64,000 nt of DNA from Actinotalea endophytica. GTDB lineage: Bacteria > Actinomycetota > Actinomycetes > Actinomycetales > Cellulomonadaceae. Position 1 is the stretch's first letter. Each line of letters begins with the position of its first letter. The DNA lies in contig NZ_JAOVZU010000009.1 in NCBI RefSeq assembly GCF_025717005.1, positions 1 through 64,000 on the forward strand. The letters run 5' to 3'. The notes under the pieces were generated by a model, which was not told where the DNA came from, made no database searches, and saw only the letters and a list, made by a program, of their open reading frames with translations. The position numbers were made by a program, and so were the translations under genes. Shown piece after piece: positions 1-8,822 of this stretch.

Positions 1-132
1 ACCAGCGACGAGACCCGCGCCGCGGCCTACCCTGCCTGGCTACACCACTACAACCACCACCGACCCCACACCGGCATCGGCGGCGCCGTCCCCTCAGACC
101 GCGTTCACAACCTCACGAGGAACTACATCTAG
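1..132 (+). mobile_element. IS481-type transposase, C-terminal fragment (cut by window edge)
   Basis: The frame is open from the first base and ends in TAG, giving 43 residues. It contains YNHHRPHTGIGG followed by a short SDRV..NL..NYI tail, the usual C-terminal signature of IS481-family DDE integrase/transposases. The N-terminal HTH and most of the DDE domain lie outside the window, so it cannot be said whether the element is intact. The stop shares the bases CTAG with the stop of the convergent gene, leaving no room between the two genes for a terminal inverted repeat. Confidence 0.75.
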
Positions 133-440
133 CCCGCGACGTCGAAGACCGTGACCGTCGCGGCGTGCGCGCCGAGGAAGTCCGCGACCACCCGGTGGTC
201 CGGGTGCGGGAGGTAGGCCTCGACCGACTCGGGGCCGGCGAACAGGATCGCCATGGCCCAGTCGGTGCGCCCCTCCAGGCCCTCGATGCTGACGCTCGGA
301 CCGCGGTGGATCGAGAGCACCCCGTCGAGGTGTCGCAGCTGGGTGTCGACCAGCCGTGACGCCTCGTCGCCGACGCCCTCGGGGCTTCCGAGGGCCCACT
401 CGACCAGCACCATGTGCATCACGGACGCCACAGTCACCAC
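129..440 (-). CDS. Dabb-family (stress-responsive A/B barrel) protein
   Basis: Small protein of about 100 residues with the pattern expected of a Dabb/ferredoxin-like barrel: an early HMVLVEW strand, a central GPSVS stretch, and a PHPDHR segment near the C-terminus. Such proteins are small dimeric alpha-beta barrels, some of them enzymes, and no substrate can be assigned here. The start is uncertain: GTG codons lie at 440, 437 and 431. The GAGGA at 441-445 is best spaced (9 nt) from the one at 431. The gene is probably a monocistronic neighbour of the LacI locus. Confidence 0.65.
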   Translation of the reverse strand: MVTVASVMHMVLVEWALGSPEGVGDEASRLVDTQLRHLDGVLSIHRGPSVSIEGLEGRTDWAMAILFAGPESVEAYLPHPDHRVVADFLGAHAATVTVFDVAG

Positions 441-504
441 TCCTCGTCGACATCGGCAGCGAGCCCAGTCAATACCGGTCGGCGTGGGCCGCGCGGGCGG
501 TTCG

Positions 505-1512
505 TCAGGGCGTCCCGGAGGTCGACTGCCGCACGACGAGCTCGCTGGGCGCGACCAGGTCGACCGCGGCCAGCTCGCGGTCGCCGATCCGGGCGATCAG
601 CCGGTCGACCGCCTGCCGGGCGATGTACTCCTTGTCGGGGGAGATGGTGGTCAGCGGCGGGTGGGAGAAGCGGCCGTCCTCGATGTCGTCGATGCCCACC
701 ACGGCGACGTCCTCGGGGATCCGCAGGCCGCGCGTGTGCAGCGTGTGCATCGCGCCGAGCGCGAGGACGTCCGAGTAGCAGAACACCGCGTCCGGCGGTT
801 CCCCCTGGTCCAGCAGCCGGGCCATGGCCTCGGCGCCGTCGGCGCGGTGGAAGCGGCGCGTGCTCTCGATCAGTGCGGGGTCGACGGCCTGCCCCGCGTC
901 GCGCAGCGCCGTGGTGTAGCCGAGGGTGCGCAGGCGGGCGGTGTCGTGGTCGTCCTGCGCCCCGATGGCGGCGATGCGTGTGCGCCCGAGGTCGATCAGG
1001 TGCTGGACCGCGGTCCGTGCGGCGGCGACGTTGTCGATCGCGACGTGGTCGAACGCGCTCTCGAAGCTGCGCTCGCCGAGGAGGACCACCGGGCGCGCCT
1101 GGGAGATGCTGCGGACGTCGGAGAGCCCGATCTCGACCGCCGAGAAGATGATGCCGTCGAAGAGTGTGGAGTCCTGGTCGGCGGCGAACACCCGGCGCTC
1201 GGCGCTCTCGGCGGCATCGGTCTGCTCGAGCATGACGCGGTAGTCGTGCCGCTCGGCCGCGGCGATCGTGGCGCGCGCGAGCTCGGCGAAGTACGGCTGG
1301 TCGAGCTCGGGGACGACGAGCGCGATCATCCCGGTGCGGCCGCGCCGAAGGTTCCGGGCGGCGGCGTTGGGCCGGTAGCCGAGCTCGGCGATGGCCTGCT
1401 CGACCCGCGCCCGAGTCGCGTCGGCGACCCGCGTGGTACCCGTGACGACGTTCGACACCGTGCGGGGTGAGACGCCCGCCCGCCGTGCCACGTCCTTCAC
1501 TGTCGCAGCCAT
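505..1512 (-). CDS. LacI-family transcriptional repressor
   Basis: 335 residues, normal for the family. The N-terminal helix-turn-helix (TVKDVARRAGVSPRTVSNVV, about residues 4-23) is followed by the hinge region (YRPNAAARNLRR) and a periplasmic-binding-protein-like sugar domain to the C-terminus, with the typical FDGIIF, VVGIDD and LTTISP strands. It is divergent from the binding-protein gene, and three copies of CACGTTGCAA lie between them, so it most likely represses the ABC/GH2 operon and itself. The inducer is presumably a sugar released or imported by that operon. Confidence 0.93.
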   Translation of the reverse strand: MAATVKDVARRAGVSPRTVSNVVTGTTRVADATRARVEQAIAELGYRPNAAARNLRRGRTGMIALVVPELDQPYFAELARATIAAAERHDYRVMLEQTDAAESAERRVFAADQDSTLFDGIIFSAVEIGLSDVRSISQARPVVLLGERSFESAFDHVAIDNVAAARTAVQHLIDLGRTRIAAIGAQDDHDTARLRTLGYTTALRDAGQAVDPALIESTRRFHRADGAEAMARLLDQGEPPDAVFCYSDVLALGAMHTLHTRGLRIPEDVAVVGIDDIEDGRFSHPPLTTISPDKEYIARQAVDRLIARIGDRELAAVDLVAPSELVVRQSTSGTP

Positions 1513-1531
1513 GATCAGCTCCTCGCACTGC

Positions 1532-1596
1532 CACGTTGCAAAATCGTGACTTGCTCACGTTGCAATCGACATAGTAGCCTCTTTGCCACGTTGCAA
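1532..1596. promoter_or_regulatory. Three direct CACGTTGCAA repeats: candidate LacI operators
   Basis: Exact copies of CACGTTGCAA occur at 1532-1541, 1556-1565 and 1587-1596, all in the same orientation, inside the divergent region between the LacI gene and the binding-protein gene. On the minus strand the third copy supplies a -35-like TTGCAA (1596-1591), followed after 17 nt by TATGTC (1573-1568). A repressor on these sites would therefore also block its own promoter. LacI-family operators in actinobacteria often contain a central TTGCAA or CG-centred palindrome, so the match to the neighbouring repressor is plausible. Confidence 0.75.
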
Positions 1597-1663
1597 GACA
1601 CCTGAACTTCCCGGTCGATCGCATTCGACCGACCGGTCCCGTACAGCACACGAAGGAGTGGAC

Positions 1664-3076
1664 ATGGGATGGGTGCACAGCACGCAGCGCCGTGGCAGGC
1701 GCGCTGCGTTGGTCTCCGGCGCCGTGATCGGCGTCGTCGCGCTCGCGGCCTGCGGAGGACCCTCGGTCTCGGCCGGCGACGAGTCGAGTGCGGACCCCGG
1801 CAGCGGGACGACCAGCGCGACGGAGGCGCCCGAGGGCGTGCTCACCGTGCCGGCCGACTTCGCTCCCGAGGGTGAGATCACCATCTGGGACCGCAGCGGC
1901 GACCTGTTCCAGGTCTTCGACACCGTGATCGCCAGGTTCAACGAGAAGTACCCGAACATCACGGTGAACCACGTCGCGGTCGACATCGACGCGAAGCTCT
2001 CGAACACCCTGATCTCCGGGACGGATGTGCCGGACGGCACGTTCGTCGACGACTCGAAGGTGTCGAGCCTGTCGGAGTACCTCTACGACCTGAGCGAGGT
2101 CCTCGCGCCGTACCAGGAGGACATCGTCTCCCAGAAGCTCGACGTCACGAGCAACGACGGACGCTTCTACGGCGTGCCCTGGGACCTCGACCCCGGCCTG
2201 CTCTACTACCGGGCCTCGATCCTCGAGGCCGCAGGCATCGACCCGGACTCCATCGCCACCTACGACGACCTCCTCGACGCCGCACGCGCGATCAAGGAGC
2301 AGAACCCCGACAGCACGCCGATCCGGCTCGAGTCGGGTGCCTACCTCGGCCAGATGTGGCTGGAGATGTTCGCCAACCAGGACGGCACGAGCATGGTCGA
2401 CGCCGACGGCAACCTCCGTCTCGACTCGCCCGAGTACGAGCAGATCCTGGGCTTCCTGCAGACCGTGGTGTCCGAGGACCTCGGCGCGAAGGTCGAGTAC
2501 ATGTCGCCGACCGACATCGCGTCGCTGGACGACGGCACGTTCGCCTTCGTCCCGTGGGCGATCTGGTGGGACTACGTCGCCCAGCAGAACCTGACCACGT
2601 CCCAGGGCGACTGGCGCGCCATGCTCCTGCCGGCCTGGAGCGAGGGCGGGGCGCGGAGCGGCGCCATGGGCGGCTCGAGCTTCGCGATCCCGAAGGACGC
2701 GGAGAACCCTGAGCTGGCCTGGCTCTTCTACGAGTTCCTGGTCTTCGACGAGCAGGGCTACACCACCGTCTACGGGCCGAACGACATCTACCCCGGCGGC
2801 CTCAACACGTCGATCCCGAGCTACCAGCCGGCGCTCGACCCCGGGACCCCGCTCTACGAGCCGATCGACGCCCTCGGCGGCCAGGACCTGTGGGCGGTCG
2901 CCACGACGGCCGCCGACGAGATGCCCGGCAGCGTCCCGACGCCCTCGTGGTGGCCGAGTGCCGTGGACTACCTCGGCAACAACCTCCAGCGGCTCCTCGA
3001 CGGAACGATGACACCGGACGAGGTCATCGCCGACTCGACCGAGCAGATCCAGACCAACCTCGTCGACCGGAACTGA
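1664..3076 (+). CDS. ABC sugar-binding lipoprotein (family 1 extracellular solute-binding protein)
   Basis: 470 residues. The lipoprotein signal peptide has basic residues QRRGRR, a hydrophobic core and a lipobox LAAC at about residues 26-29. The mature part has the two-lobe binding-protein pattern: ITIWDRSGD early on, a central FVPWAIWWDY, and an AIPKDAENPELAWLFYEF segment. ATG 1664 is preferred over an upstream in-frame ATG (1583) because AAGGAG sits about 6-7 nt before it and the signal peptide begins there. It is the first gene of an operon with two permeases and two GH2 enzymes, and should deliver the sugar to them. Confidence 0.93.
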   Translation: MGWVHSTQRRGRRAALVSGAVIGVVALAACGGPSVSAGDESSADPGSGTTSATEAPEGVLTVPADFAPEGEITIWDRSGDLFQVFDTVIARFNEKYPNITVNHVAVDIDAKLSNTLISGTDVPDGTFVDDSKVSSLSEYLYDLSEVLAPYQEDIVSQKLDVTSNDGRFYGVPWDLDPGLLYYRASILEAAGIDPDSIATYDDLLDAARAIKEQNPDSTPIRLESGAYLGQMWLEMFANQDGTSMVDADGNLRLDSPEYEQILGFLQTVVSEDLGAKVEYMSPTDIASLDDGTFAFVPWAIWWDYVAQQNLTTSQGDWRAMLLPAWSEGGARSGAMGGSSFAIPKDAENPELAWLFYEFLVFDEQGYTTVYGPNDIYPGGLNTSIPSYQPALDPGTPLYEPIDALGGQDLWAVATTAADEMPGSVPTPSWWPSAVDYLGNNLQRLLDGTMTPDEVIADSTEQIQTNLVDRN

Positions 3077-3083
3077 TCTGCTG

Positions 3084-4010
3084 ATGTCACTCACCCAGGC
3101 GGTCACCCGCCGTGGGGGAAGCGGGACCCCGCGGTTGCGGTCGCTCCGGCGGCCGCAACCGCGGCGCATCGCCCCCTACGTGTTCGTCGCGCCGTTCCTC
3201 CTGCTGTTCGTGGCCTTCGGCGTGTACCCGATGCTCTTCGCGCTGCGACTCAGCTTCACCAACTGGCACGGCGGGGCCGACGCGCAGTGGATCGGGCTGG
3301 ACAACTACGTCTACCTGCTGCAGAACCCCCTGTTCTGGCAGTCGCTCGGCAACTCGGCCGTGCTCTGGCTGCTCGTGGTCCCGGCCCAGCTGGCGCTCGG
3401 CCTGGTCACCGCGGTCGCGCTGGACAACGCGAAGATGCGCGGGCGGGGCTTCTTCCGGGTGGCCCTGCTCATCCCGTACGTCACGCCCGTCGTGGCGATG
3501 GCCCAGGTCTGGATCATCGCGTTCGACCGCGACTACGGGGTCGTGAACGCCGCGCTCGGCGTGCTCGGCCTGCCGGACATCGGGTGGTTGACCACGACCA
3601 CGTGGGCCAAGCCGACGATCGCCCTGCTGTTCTTCTGGAAGACCACCGGCTTCGTGATCATCATCATGCTCTCCGGGCTCCAGTCGATCCCGCACGAGCT
3701 CTACGAGGCCGCCGCGCTCGACGGCGCCGGCCGGACCCGGCAGCTCGTCCAGATGACCGTGCCCCTGATGGCCCGGACGGTGATGTTCATCGTGGTCGTG
3801 CAGACGCTCGGGATCTTCCAGATGTTCGCCGAGCCGTTCGTGGTCACCGAGGGCGGTCCGTACAGCTCGACGACGACCGCCGGGCTCTACCTCTACAAGC
3901 ACATCCAGGTCAGCGACCTCGGCACCGGTGCGGCGAACTCCTTCCTGCTCGTCGTGATCCTCGTCGCCATGTCCGTGGCCACCGTGCGACTCGTGCGACC
4001 GAGGGACTGA
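3084..4010 (+). CDS. ABC sugar transporter permease (MalF/UgpA type)
   Basis: 308 residues with about six membrane segments, the first near residues 33-53 (FVAPFLLLFVAFGVYPMLF). The cytoplasmic EAA loop appears as YEAAALDGAGRTRQLVQMT near residue 208, where the ATPase docks. It begins 7 nt after the binding-protein stop. No ATPase gene is present in this locus, so a shared MsiK-type ATPase encoded elsewhere is likely, as is common in actinobacteria. Confidence 0.93.
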   Translation: MSLTQAVTRRGGSGTPRLRSLRRPQPRRIAPYVFVAPFLLLFVAFGVYPMLFALRLSFTNWHGGADAQWIGLDNYVYLLQNPLFWQSLGNSAVLWLLVVPAQLALGLVTAVALDNAKMRGRGFFRVALLIPYVTPVVAMAQVWIIAFDRDYGVVNAALGVLGLPDIGWLTTTTWAKPTIALLFFWKTTGFVIIIMLSGLQSIPHELYEAAALDGAGRTRQLVQMTVPLMARTVMFIVVVQTLGIFQMFAEPFVVTEGGPYSSTTTAGLYLYKHIQVSDLGTGAANSFLLVVILVAMSVATVRLVRPRD

Positions 4011-4012
4011 CC

Positions 4013-4933
4013 ATGGCCAACGACACTCTCCTCGCACCGACGGCCAGGCCGGCCCTGGCTCCTCGCCGTCGACGCCGCACGACCAGCGTGGATCGCGCCC
4101 CGTCCTGGCTGACCTGGGCCTTCGTCGCGGCCCTGACCGTGGCGTTCCTCGTCCCGGTCCTCTGGGCAGTGCTCTCCGCGTTCAAGCCGGCCGGCCAGAT
4201 CGTCAGCCAGCCGCTGAGCTTCGACCTGAGCCAGGCGACCACCGAGAACTTCGCCAAGATGTTCCGGGACGTGCCGATCTGGACCGGGTTCGGCAACACC
4301 GCGATCGTCCTGGTCGTCAAGGGCGGCCTGACGATGTTCTTCGCGCCGCTCGCCGGCTACGCGTTCGCGAAGTACGAGTTCCCCGGCAAGAACTTCCTGT
4401 TCGGCGCCGTCCTCGCGACGCTCATGCTGCCGATCGTCGTGCTGATCATCCCGCTGCTGCTGGAGATGAAGATCCTCGGCTGGGTCAACACCTACTGGGG
4501 GCTGATCCTGCCCGGCGCGATCGACGCGTTCGCGATCTTCTGGATGCGGCAGACCATCGCCGCCGTCCCCGACGAGCTGCTCGACGCCGCGCGCATCGAC
4601 GGCTGCGGGGAGTTCGGGATCTTCTGGCGCATCGTCGTGCCGGTCATCCGGCCCGGCCTCGCGGGGCTGGCTGTGCTGACCACGATGAACATCTACAACG
4701 ACTTCGTCTGGCCGGTCATCGTCACGAGCTCCGAACGGATGCAGACCCTCCAGGTGGTGCTGTCCTCGCTCGCGGCGAACATCACCGGCCAGACCATCAC
4801 GGCGGACTTCGCCACCGTCTGGGGCGAGCTCCTCGCGGCGAGCGCCGTGGCGATGGTGCCCCTGCTCATCGCGTTCCTCGTGCTCCAGAAGCACTTCGTC
4901 AACGGCATCCTCGCCGGCTCGGTCAAGGGATGA
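4013..4933 (+). CDS. ABC sugar transporter permease (MalG/UgpE type)
   Basis: 306 residues, six predicted membrane segments, with the EAA loop DAARIDGCGEFGIFWRI near residue 193. It starts 2 nt after the stop of the first permease. The N-terminus carries an arginine-rich cytoplasmic stretch (APRRRRRTTS) before the first helix (TWAFVAALTVAFLVPVLWAV). It pairs with the preceding permease to form the membrane channel for the bound sugar. Confidence 0.93.
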   Translation: MANDTLLAPTARPALAPRRRRRTTSVDRAPSWLTWAFVAALTVAFLVPVLWAVLSAFKPAGQIVSQPLSFDLSQATTENFAKMFRDVPIWTGFGNTAIVLVVKGGLTMFFAPLAGYAFAKYEFPGKNFLFGAVLATLMLPIVVLIIPLLLEMKILGWVNTYWGLILPGAIDAFAIFWMRQTIAAVPDELLDAARIDGCGEFGIFWRIVVPVIRPGLAGLAVLTTMNIYNDFVWPVIVTSSERMQTLQVVLSSLAANITGQTITADFATVWGELLAASAVAMVPLLIAFLVLQKHFVNGILAGSVKG

Positions 4934-4983
4934 CCGGGCCCGCGAGCAACCAGTCCTCGCACCACGAGCACTCAGGGAGAGAT

Positions 4984-7074
4984 GTGAGCACCACCGTTCC
5001 CCGGCCCGAGTACCCACGCCCGGACCGCGATCGTTCCCACGACTGGCGCACCCTCAACGGCCGGTGGGACTTCGTCGCCGACCCGATCGGCACGCTCGGC
5101 TACGACGAGGCGTCGACGGTGGCGACGACCGAGCACGTCGTCGTGCCGTTCGCGTGGGAGACGCCGGCGTCCGGTGTCGAGCGCACCTGGCTCGAGACCG
5201 CCTGGTACCGGCGCGACCTCGACGTGCCGGCCGAGTGGCGCGACCGTCGGGTGTTCCTCTGCTTCGGTGCGGTGCACCACGAGGCGCGCGTCTGGGTGGC
5301 GGGCGCGCTGGTCGCCACCCACGTCGGAGGGCACGCGCCGTTCGAGGTCGACGTGACCGATCACGTCCGGTTCGGCGGGAGCGTGCCGGTGGTCGTGCGC
5401 GTCTGGGCGCCGAACGACCAGCGGCTGATCGCGCACGGCAAGCAGCGTTCGCTGCCGCCGGACGACTTCGACGGCGTGCAGTTCACGCCGAGCTCGGGGA
5501 TCTGGCAGACGGTGTGGCTGGAGCCCCGCGCCGCCACGTTCGCGGACCTGGTCGCGCTGCGCGGCGACAGCCTCGAGGCGATCGACGCGCAGGTCCGGCT
5601 GGTCGGGCCGCACCGCGCCGGTGCGAGCGTGCGGATCGCCGTCTCGGACGGGCCCGAGGCAAGCGTCGTCACCGGGGAGGACGGCACCGCGAGCACGTCG
5701 CTGCCGCTCGCGTCGCCCCGCCTGTGGTCGCCGGCGGACCCGCATCTGTACCAGGTCACGGTGACGGTCGACGGCCCGGACGGTCGCGACCAGGTCGTCT
5801 CGTGGGTCGGCCTGCGGCGGGTGGCGCGGCGCGCCGGGTACGTCGAGCTCAACGGCGAGCCGGTCTACCTGCGCGGCGTCCTCGACCAGGGGTACTGGCC
5901 GGGCACCGGCATCACCGCGCCCTCGGACGAGGCACTCGTCGAGGACCTGCGGCTCGCGTTCGACTGCGGCTTCAACCTCGTGCGCAAGCACATCAAGCTC
6001 GAGGAGCCGCGCTGGCTGCACCACGCCGACCGGATGGGGATGCTGGTCTGGGAGGAGCCGCCCTGCACGAGCCGGTACGACGAGTCGATCGTGGACGTCA
6101 TCGGCGACCAGCTGCCGGTGATGGTCGATCGGGACGGTAACCACCCGTCGATCGTGATCTGGGGTCTCTACAACGAGGAGTGGGGCTTCGACTGGGCGGT
6201 CGACCAGCAGCCCGTCATGCAGGACGCGATCCGCGCGACCCGCGCCCGTCTGGACGCCCTGGACACCTCGCGCCTCGTGGTGGACAACTCGGGCTGGTCG
6301 CACGTCGACACGGACCTGCTCGACTGGCACCTGTACGTCGACGACATCGCCACCTGGAGCCGCTGGGTGGCCGAGCTCGCGAACGGGGAGCGTTCGGCCC
6401 TGTCGATGCCGCTCGGCCCGGACTGGCGGGTGGACAAGCCGCTCGTGGTCCCCGGTGTCACGCTCGCTGCGGACACGCCGTTGATCAACTCGGAGTATGC
6501 GACCGGGTACACGAACTACGAGCGGGCCTGGCAGACCCGGTGGCAGACCCAGGAGATGCGCCGCCACGACCGGATCGCCGGGTACATCTACTGCGAGCTG
6601 ACCGACATCGAGCACGAGACCGCCGGCATCTACTATTTCGACCGGCTGCTCAAGGACCACGCGGGCCTGCGGCTCGCCGACGTCCACGCGCCCACGACGC
6701 TCGTCTTCGACGTCGAGCCGGTGAAGCCGGGGGTCGACGTCGAGGCAGACCCTGCCGGCCGCACGGTGGAGGTCCGGGTGTCCCACCACGGGACGCAGGC
6801 GGTGTCGGGCGAGCTGGTGGTCGCATGGCTCCCCGCGCACGCACCGCTCGGTGAGCTGCCACCGGTCGCCGCCGCGAAGGCCGACGTCGTGGCCGAGCCG
6901 TACCGGGTGAGCGACCCGGTGACCGTCAAGGTGTCGTCGAGCCCGCTCGGGCCGTGGTCGCGGCTCGGCTTCTGGTTGGTGGAACCCGGGGCGTCGAACG
7001 CGGTGGCGCGCGGCTTCCTCGACGTCGGTGTCGTCGAGCCCCCGGTCGGCCTGTCGGCCACGAGGGGCGCCTGA
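4984..7074 (+). CDS. Glycoside hydrolase family 2 enzyme (first of a tandem pair)
   Basis: About 696 residues, no signal peptide, so probably acts in the cytoplasm on imported oligosaccharide or glycoside. The N-terminal sugar-binding domain (PFAWETP, ETAWYRRDL), immunoglobulin-like domain and TIM barrel appear in order. The acid/base is the first Glu of NEE in WGLYNEEWG (about residue 398) and the nucleophile candidate is Glu in INSEYATG (about 504). GTG 4984 is preceded by AGGGAGA at 4973-4979; an ATG at 4930 overlaps the upstream stop as ATGA and is a possible alternative. Substrate (galactoside, glucuronide, mannoside) cannot be decided by eye. Confidence 0.88.
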   Translation: MSTTVPRPEYPRPDRDRSHDWRTLNGRWDFVADPIGTLGYDEASTVATTEHVVVPFAWETPASGVERTWLETAWYRRDLDVPAEWRDRRVFLCFGAVHHEARVWVAGALVATHVGGHAPFEVDVTDHVRFGGSVPVVVRVWAPNDQRLIAHGKQRSLPPDDFDGVQFTPSSGIWQTVWLEPRAATFADLVALRGDSLEAIDAQVRLVGPHRAGASVRIAVSDGPEASVVTGEDGTASTSLPLASPRLWSPADPHLYQVTVTVDGPDGRDQVVSWVGLRRVARRAGYVELNGEPVYLRGVLDQGYWPGTGITAPSDEALVEDLRLAFDCGFNLVRKHIKLEEPRWLHHADRMGMLVWEEPPCTSRYDESIVDVIGDQLPVMVDRDGNHPSIVIWGLYNEEWGFDWAVDQQPVMQDAIRATRARLDALDTSRLVVDNSGWSHVDTDLLDWHLYVDDIATWSRWVAELANGERSALSMPLGPDWRVDKPLVVPGVTLAADTPLINSEYATGYTNYERAWQTRWQTQEMRRHDRIAGYIYCELTDIEHETAGIYYFDRLLKDHAGLRLADVHAPTTLVFDVEPVKPGVDVEADPAGRTVEVRVSHHGTQAVSGELVVAWLPAHAPLGELPPVAAAKADVVAEPYRVSDPVTVKVSSSPLGPWSRLGFWLVEPGASNAVARGFLDVGVVEPPVGLSATRGA

Positions 7075-8822
7075 TGGCCGGCTACCCGCGCCCCCAGCTG
7101 GTCCGGGAGCAGTGGGAGCTGCTCGACGGGCAGTGGGAGTACGAGGCCGACCCGATGGACGTCGGGGTCGGCCGGGGGTGGTCGGACCCGTCGCGCCGGC
7201 CGGCGGGTCGCATCGCGGTGCCGTACCCGCCGGAGTCGCCGCTGTCCGGGGTGGGTGTCGACGGCCCGTCGGTGCACTGGTACCGGCGCGAGTGCGAGAT
7301 CGCACCGCGCGGTGACGGACGGGTCCTGCTGCACCTGGAAGCGGTGGACTTCGAGGCGGACGTGTGGGTCAACGGCATCCACGTCGCGCACCACGTCGGC
7401 GGCTTCACCCCGATCCGGGCCGACGTCACCGACGCGCTCGTCGAGGACGGCCCGCAGGTGGTGACGGTCCGCGCCCGCGACGAGCGGACGGACCTCGAGC
7501 AGCCGCGCGGCAAGCAGGACTGGCAGAAGGAGCCGCACGAGATCTGGTACGAGCGGACCAGCGGCCTGTGGCGGGACGTGTGGTGGGAGCAGGTGCCGGC
7601 GACCCGGATCGACACGCTCCGCTGGCTGCCTGACCCGGCCTCGGGCACGGTCGGCCTCGAGGTCACGGTCGTGGGTCCGGCCCGCGAGGGTCTGGTGGCC
7701 GAGTGCGTGCTCGCGGTCGGCGCGGACGAGCTCGTCACGGTCACGGGGAACGTCCAGAAGGGCACGGCCCGGCTCACCGCCGAGCTGCCCGGGGACGTCG
7801 CCTCGCTGCGGTGGACCCCGGAGACGCCGGTCCTCCTCGACGCGACGGTCCGGCTGCGCGGGGTGGACGCCGTGCTCGACGAGGTCGGCTCCTACCTGGG
7901 ACTGCGCTCGGTCGGCACGGGTGACGGCGCCTTCCTGCTCAACGGCGAGCCCTACTACCTGCGGCTCGTGCTCGCGCAGGGCTACTGGCCCGACTCGCAC
8001 CTCGCGCAGCCGGACGACGAGGCGCACCGCCACGAGGCAGAGCTGGTGAAGGCCCTCGGCTTCAACGGGCTGCGCATGCACCAGACGACGGCCGACCCGC
8101 GCTTCCTCGCCTGGTGCGACCGGATCGGGCTCCTGGTGTGGGACGAGTCGCCGTCGGCCTTCGCCTACTCGGCGCGCGCACTGACCATGACGCTCGCCCA
8201 GCTGGCGGAGATGGTCCAGCGGGACGTCAACCACCCGTCGGTCTGCGCCTGGGTCCCGTTCAACGAGAGCTGGGGTGTGGAGCACGTGGCGACCGACCCG
8301 CGTCAGCAGGCCGCCGTCGAGGCCGGCTACCAGCTGCTGCGGGCGCTCGACGGCACGCGCCCGGTGCTCGGCAACGACGGCTGGGAGTACACGGTCGGGG
8401 ATGTCGTCGGCATCCACGACTACGGCCACGACCCCACCGCGTTCGCCGACCGGTACGCGAACCTCCCGGAGGCGGTGCGCACCGGCCGGGTCAGTGACCG
8501 GCCGATCGCGATCCGGCCGGTGGATGCCGCGACGCCCGTGGTGCTGTCGGAGTTCGGCGGGTTCACGCTCTCGGCCGACGAGCGTGCGTGGGACGCCTAC
8601 GGTGCCGTCGGGTCGGGGAACGAGCTGCTGGCCGAGCTGGCCGCGCTGGTCGACGCCGTGGTCGCGGTCGAGGGGCTCGCGGGCTTCTGCTACACCCAGC
8701 TCACCGACACGCGCCAGGAGACCAACGGTCTGCTCACCGAGGACCGGGTGCCGAAGGCCGACCCCGACGCGATCGCGGAGATCATCCGGCGGTCGGTCAG
8801 GGCTCCGGCAGCCCCGCGATGA
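7074..8822 (+). CDS. Glycoside hydrolase family 2 enzyme (second of the tandem pair)
   Basis: 582 residues, shorter than its neighbour and without a signal peptide. The sugar-binding, Ig-like and TIM-barrel regions are recognisable. The acid/base Glu is in FNESWGV (about residue 398) and the nucleophile Glu in LSEFGG (about 493). The ATG overlaps the stop of the first GH2 gene (TGATG at 7072-7076), so translation is probably coupled. It is clearly diverged from its neighbour (different acid/base context, NES versus NEE), which suggests two different linkages or sugars. Its last 26 bp overlap the convergent serine hydrolase gene. Confidence 0.88.
   Translation: MAGYPRPQLVREQWELLDGQWEYEADPMDVGVGRGWSDPSRRPAGRIAVPYPPESPLSGVGVDGPSVHWYRRECEIAPRGDGRVLLHLEAVDFEADVWVNGIHVAHHVGGFTPIRADVTDALVEDGPQVVTVRARDERTDLEQPRGKQDWQKEPHEIWYERTSGLWRDVWWEQVPATRIDTLRWLPDPASGTVGLEVTVVGPAREGLVAECVLAVGADELVTVTGNVQKGTARLTAELPGDVASLRWTPETPVLLDATVRLRGVDAVLDEVGSYLGLRSVGTGDGAFLLNGEPYYLRLVLAQGYWPDSHLAQPDDEAHRHEAELVKALGFNGLRMHQTTADPRFLAWCDRIGLLVWDESPSAFAYSARALTMTLAQLAEMVQRDVNHPSVCAWVPFNESWGVEHVATDPRQQAAVEAGYQLLRALDGTRPVLGNDGWEYTVGDVVGIHDYGHDPTAFADRYANLPEAVRTGRVSDRPIAIRPVDAATPVVLSEFGGFTLSADERAWDAYGAVGSGNELLAELAALVDAVVAVEGLAGFCYTQLTDTRQETNGLLTEDRVPKADPDAIAEIIRRSVRAPAAPR

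Noticed and set aside
434-3169. Very long minus-strand open frame opposite the LacI, binding-protein and permease genes
   Set aside because: It has no domain, is full of Arg/Asp/Val runs typical of antisense frames in high-GC DNA, and conflicts with clear genes on both strands. The same holds for the long antisense frames at 4972-7305, 6633-8429, 24614-25876 and 59215-61719.
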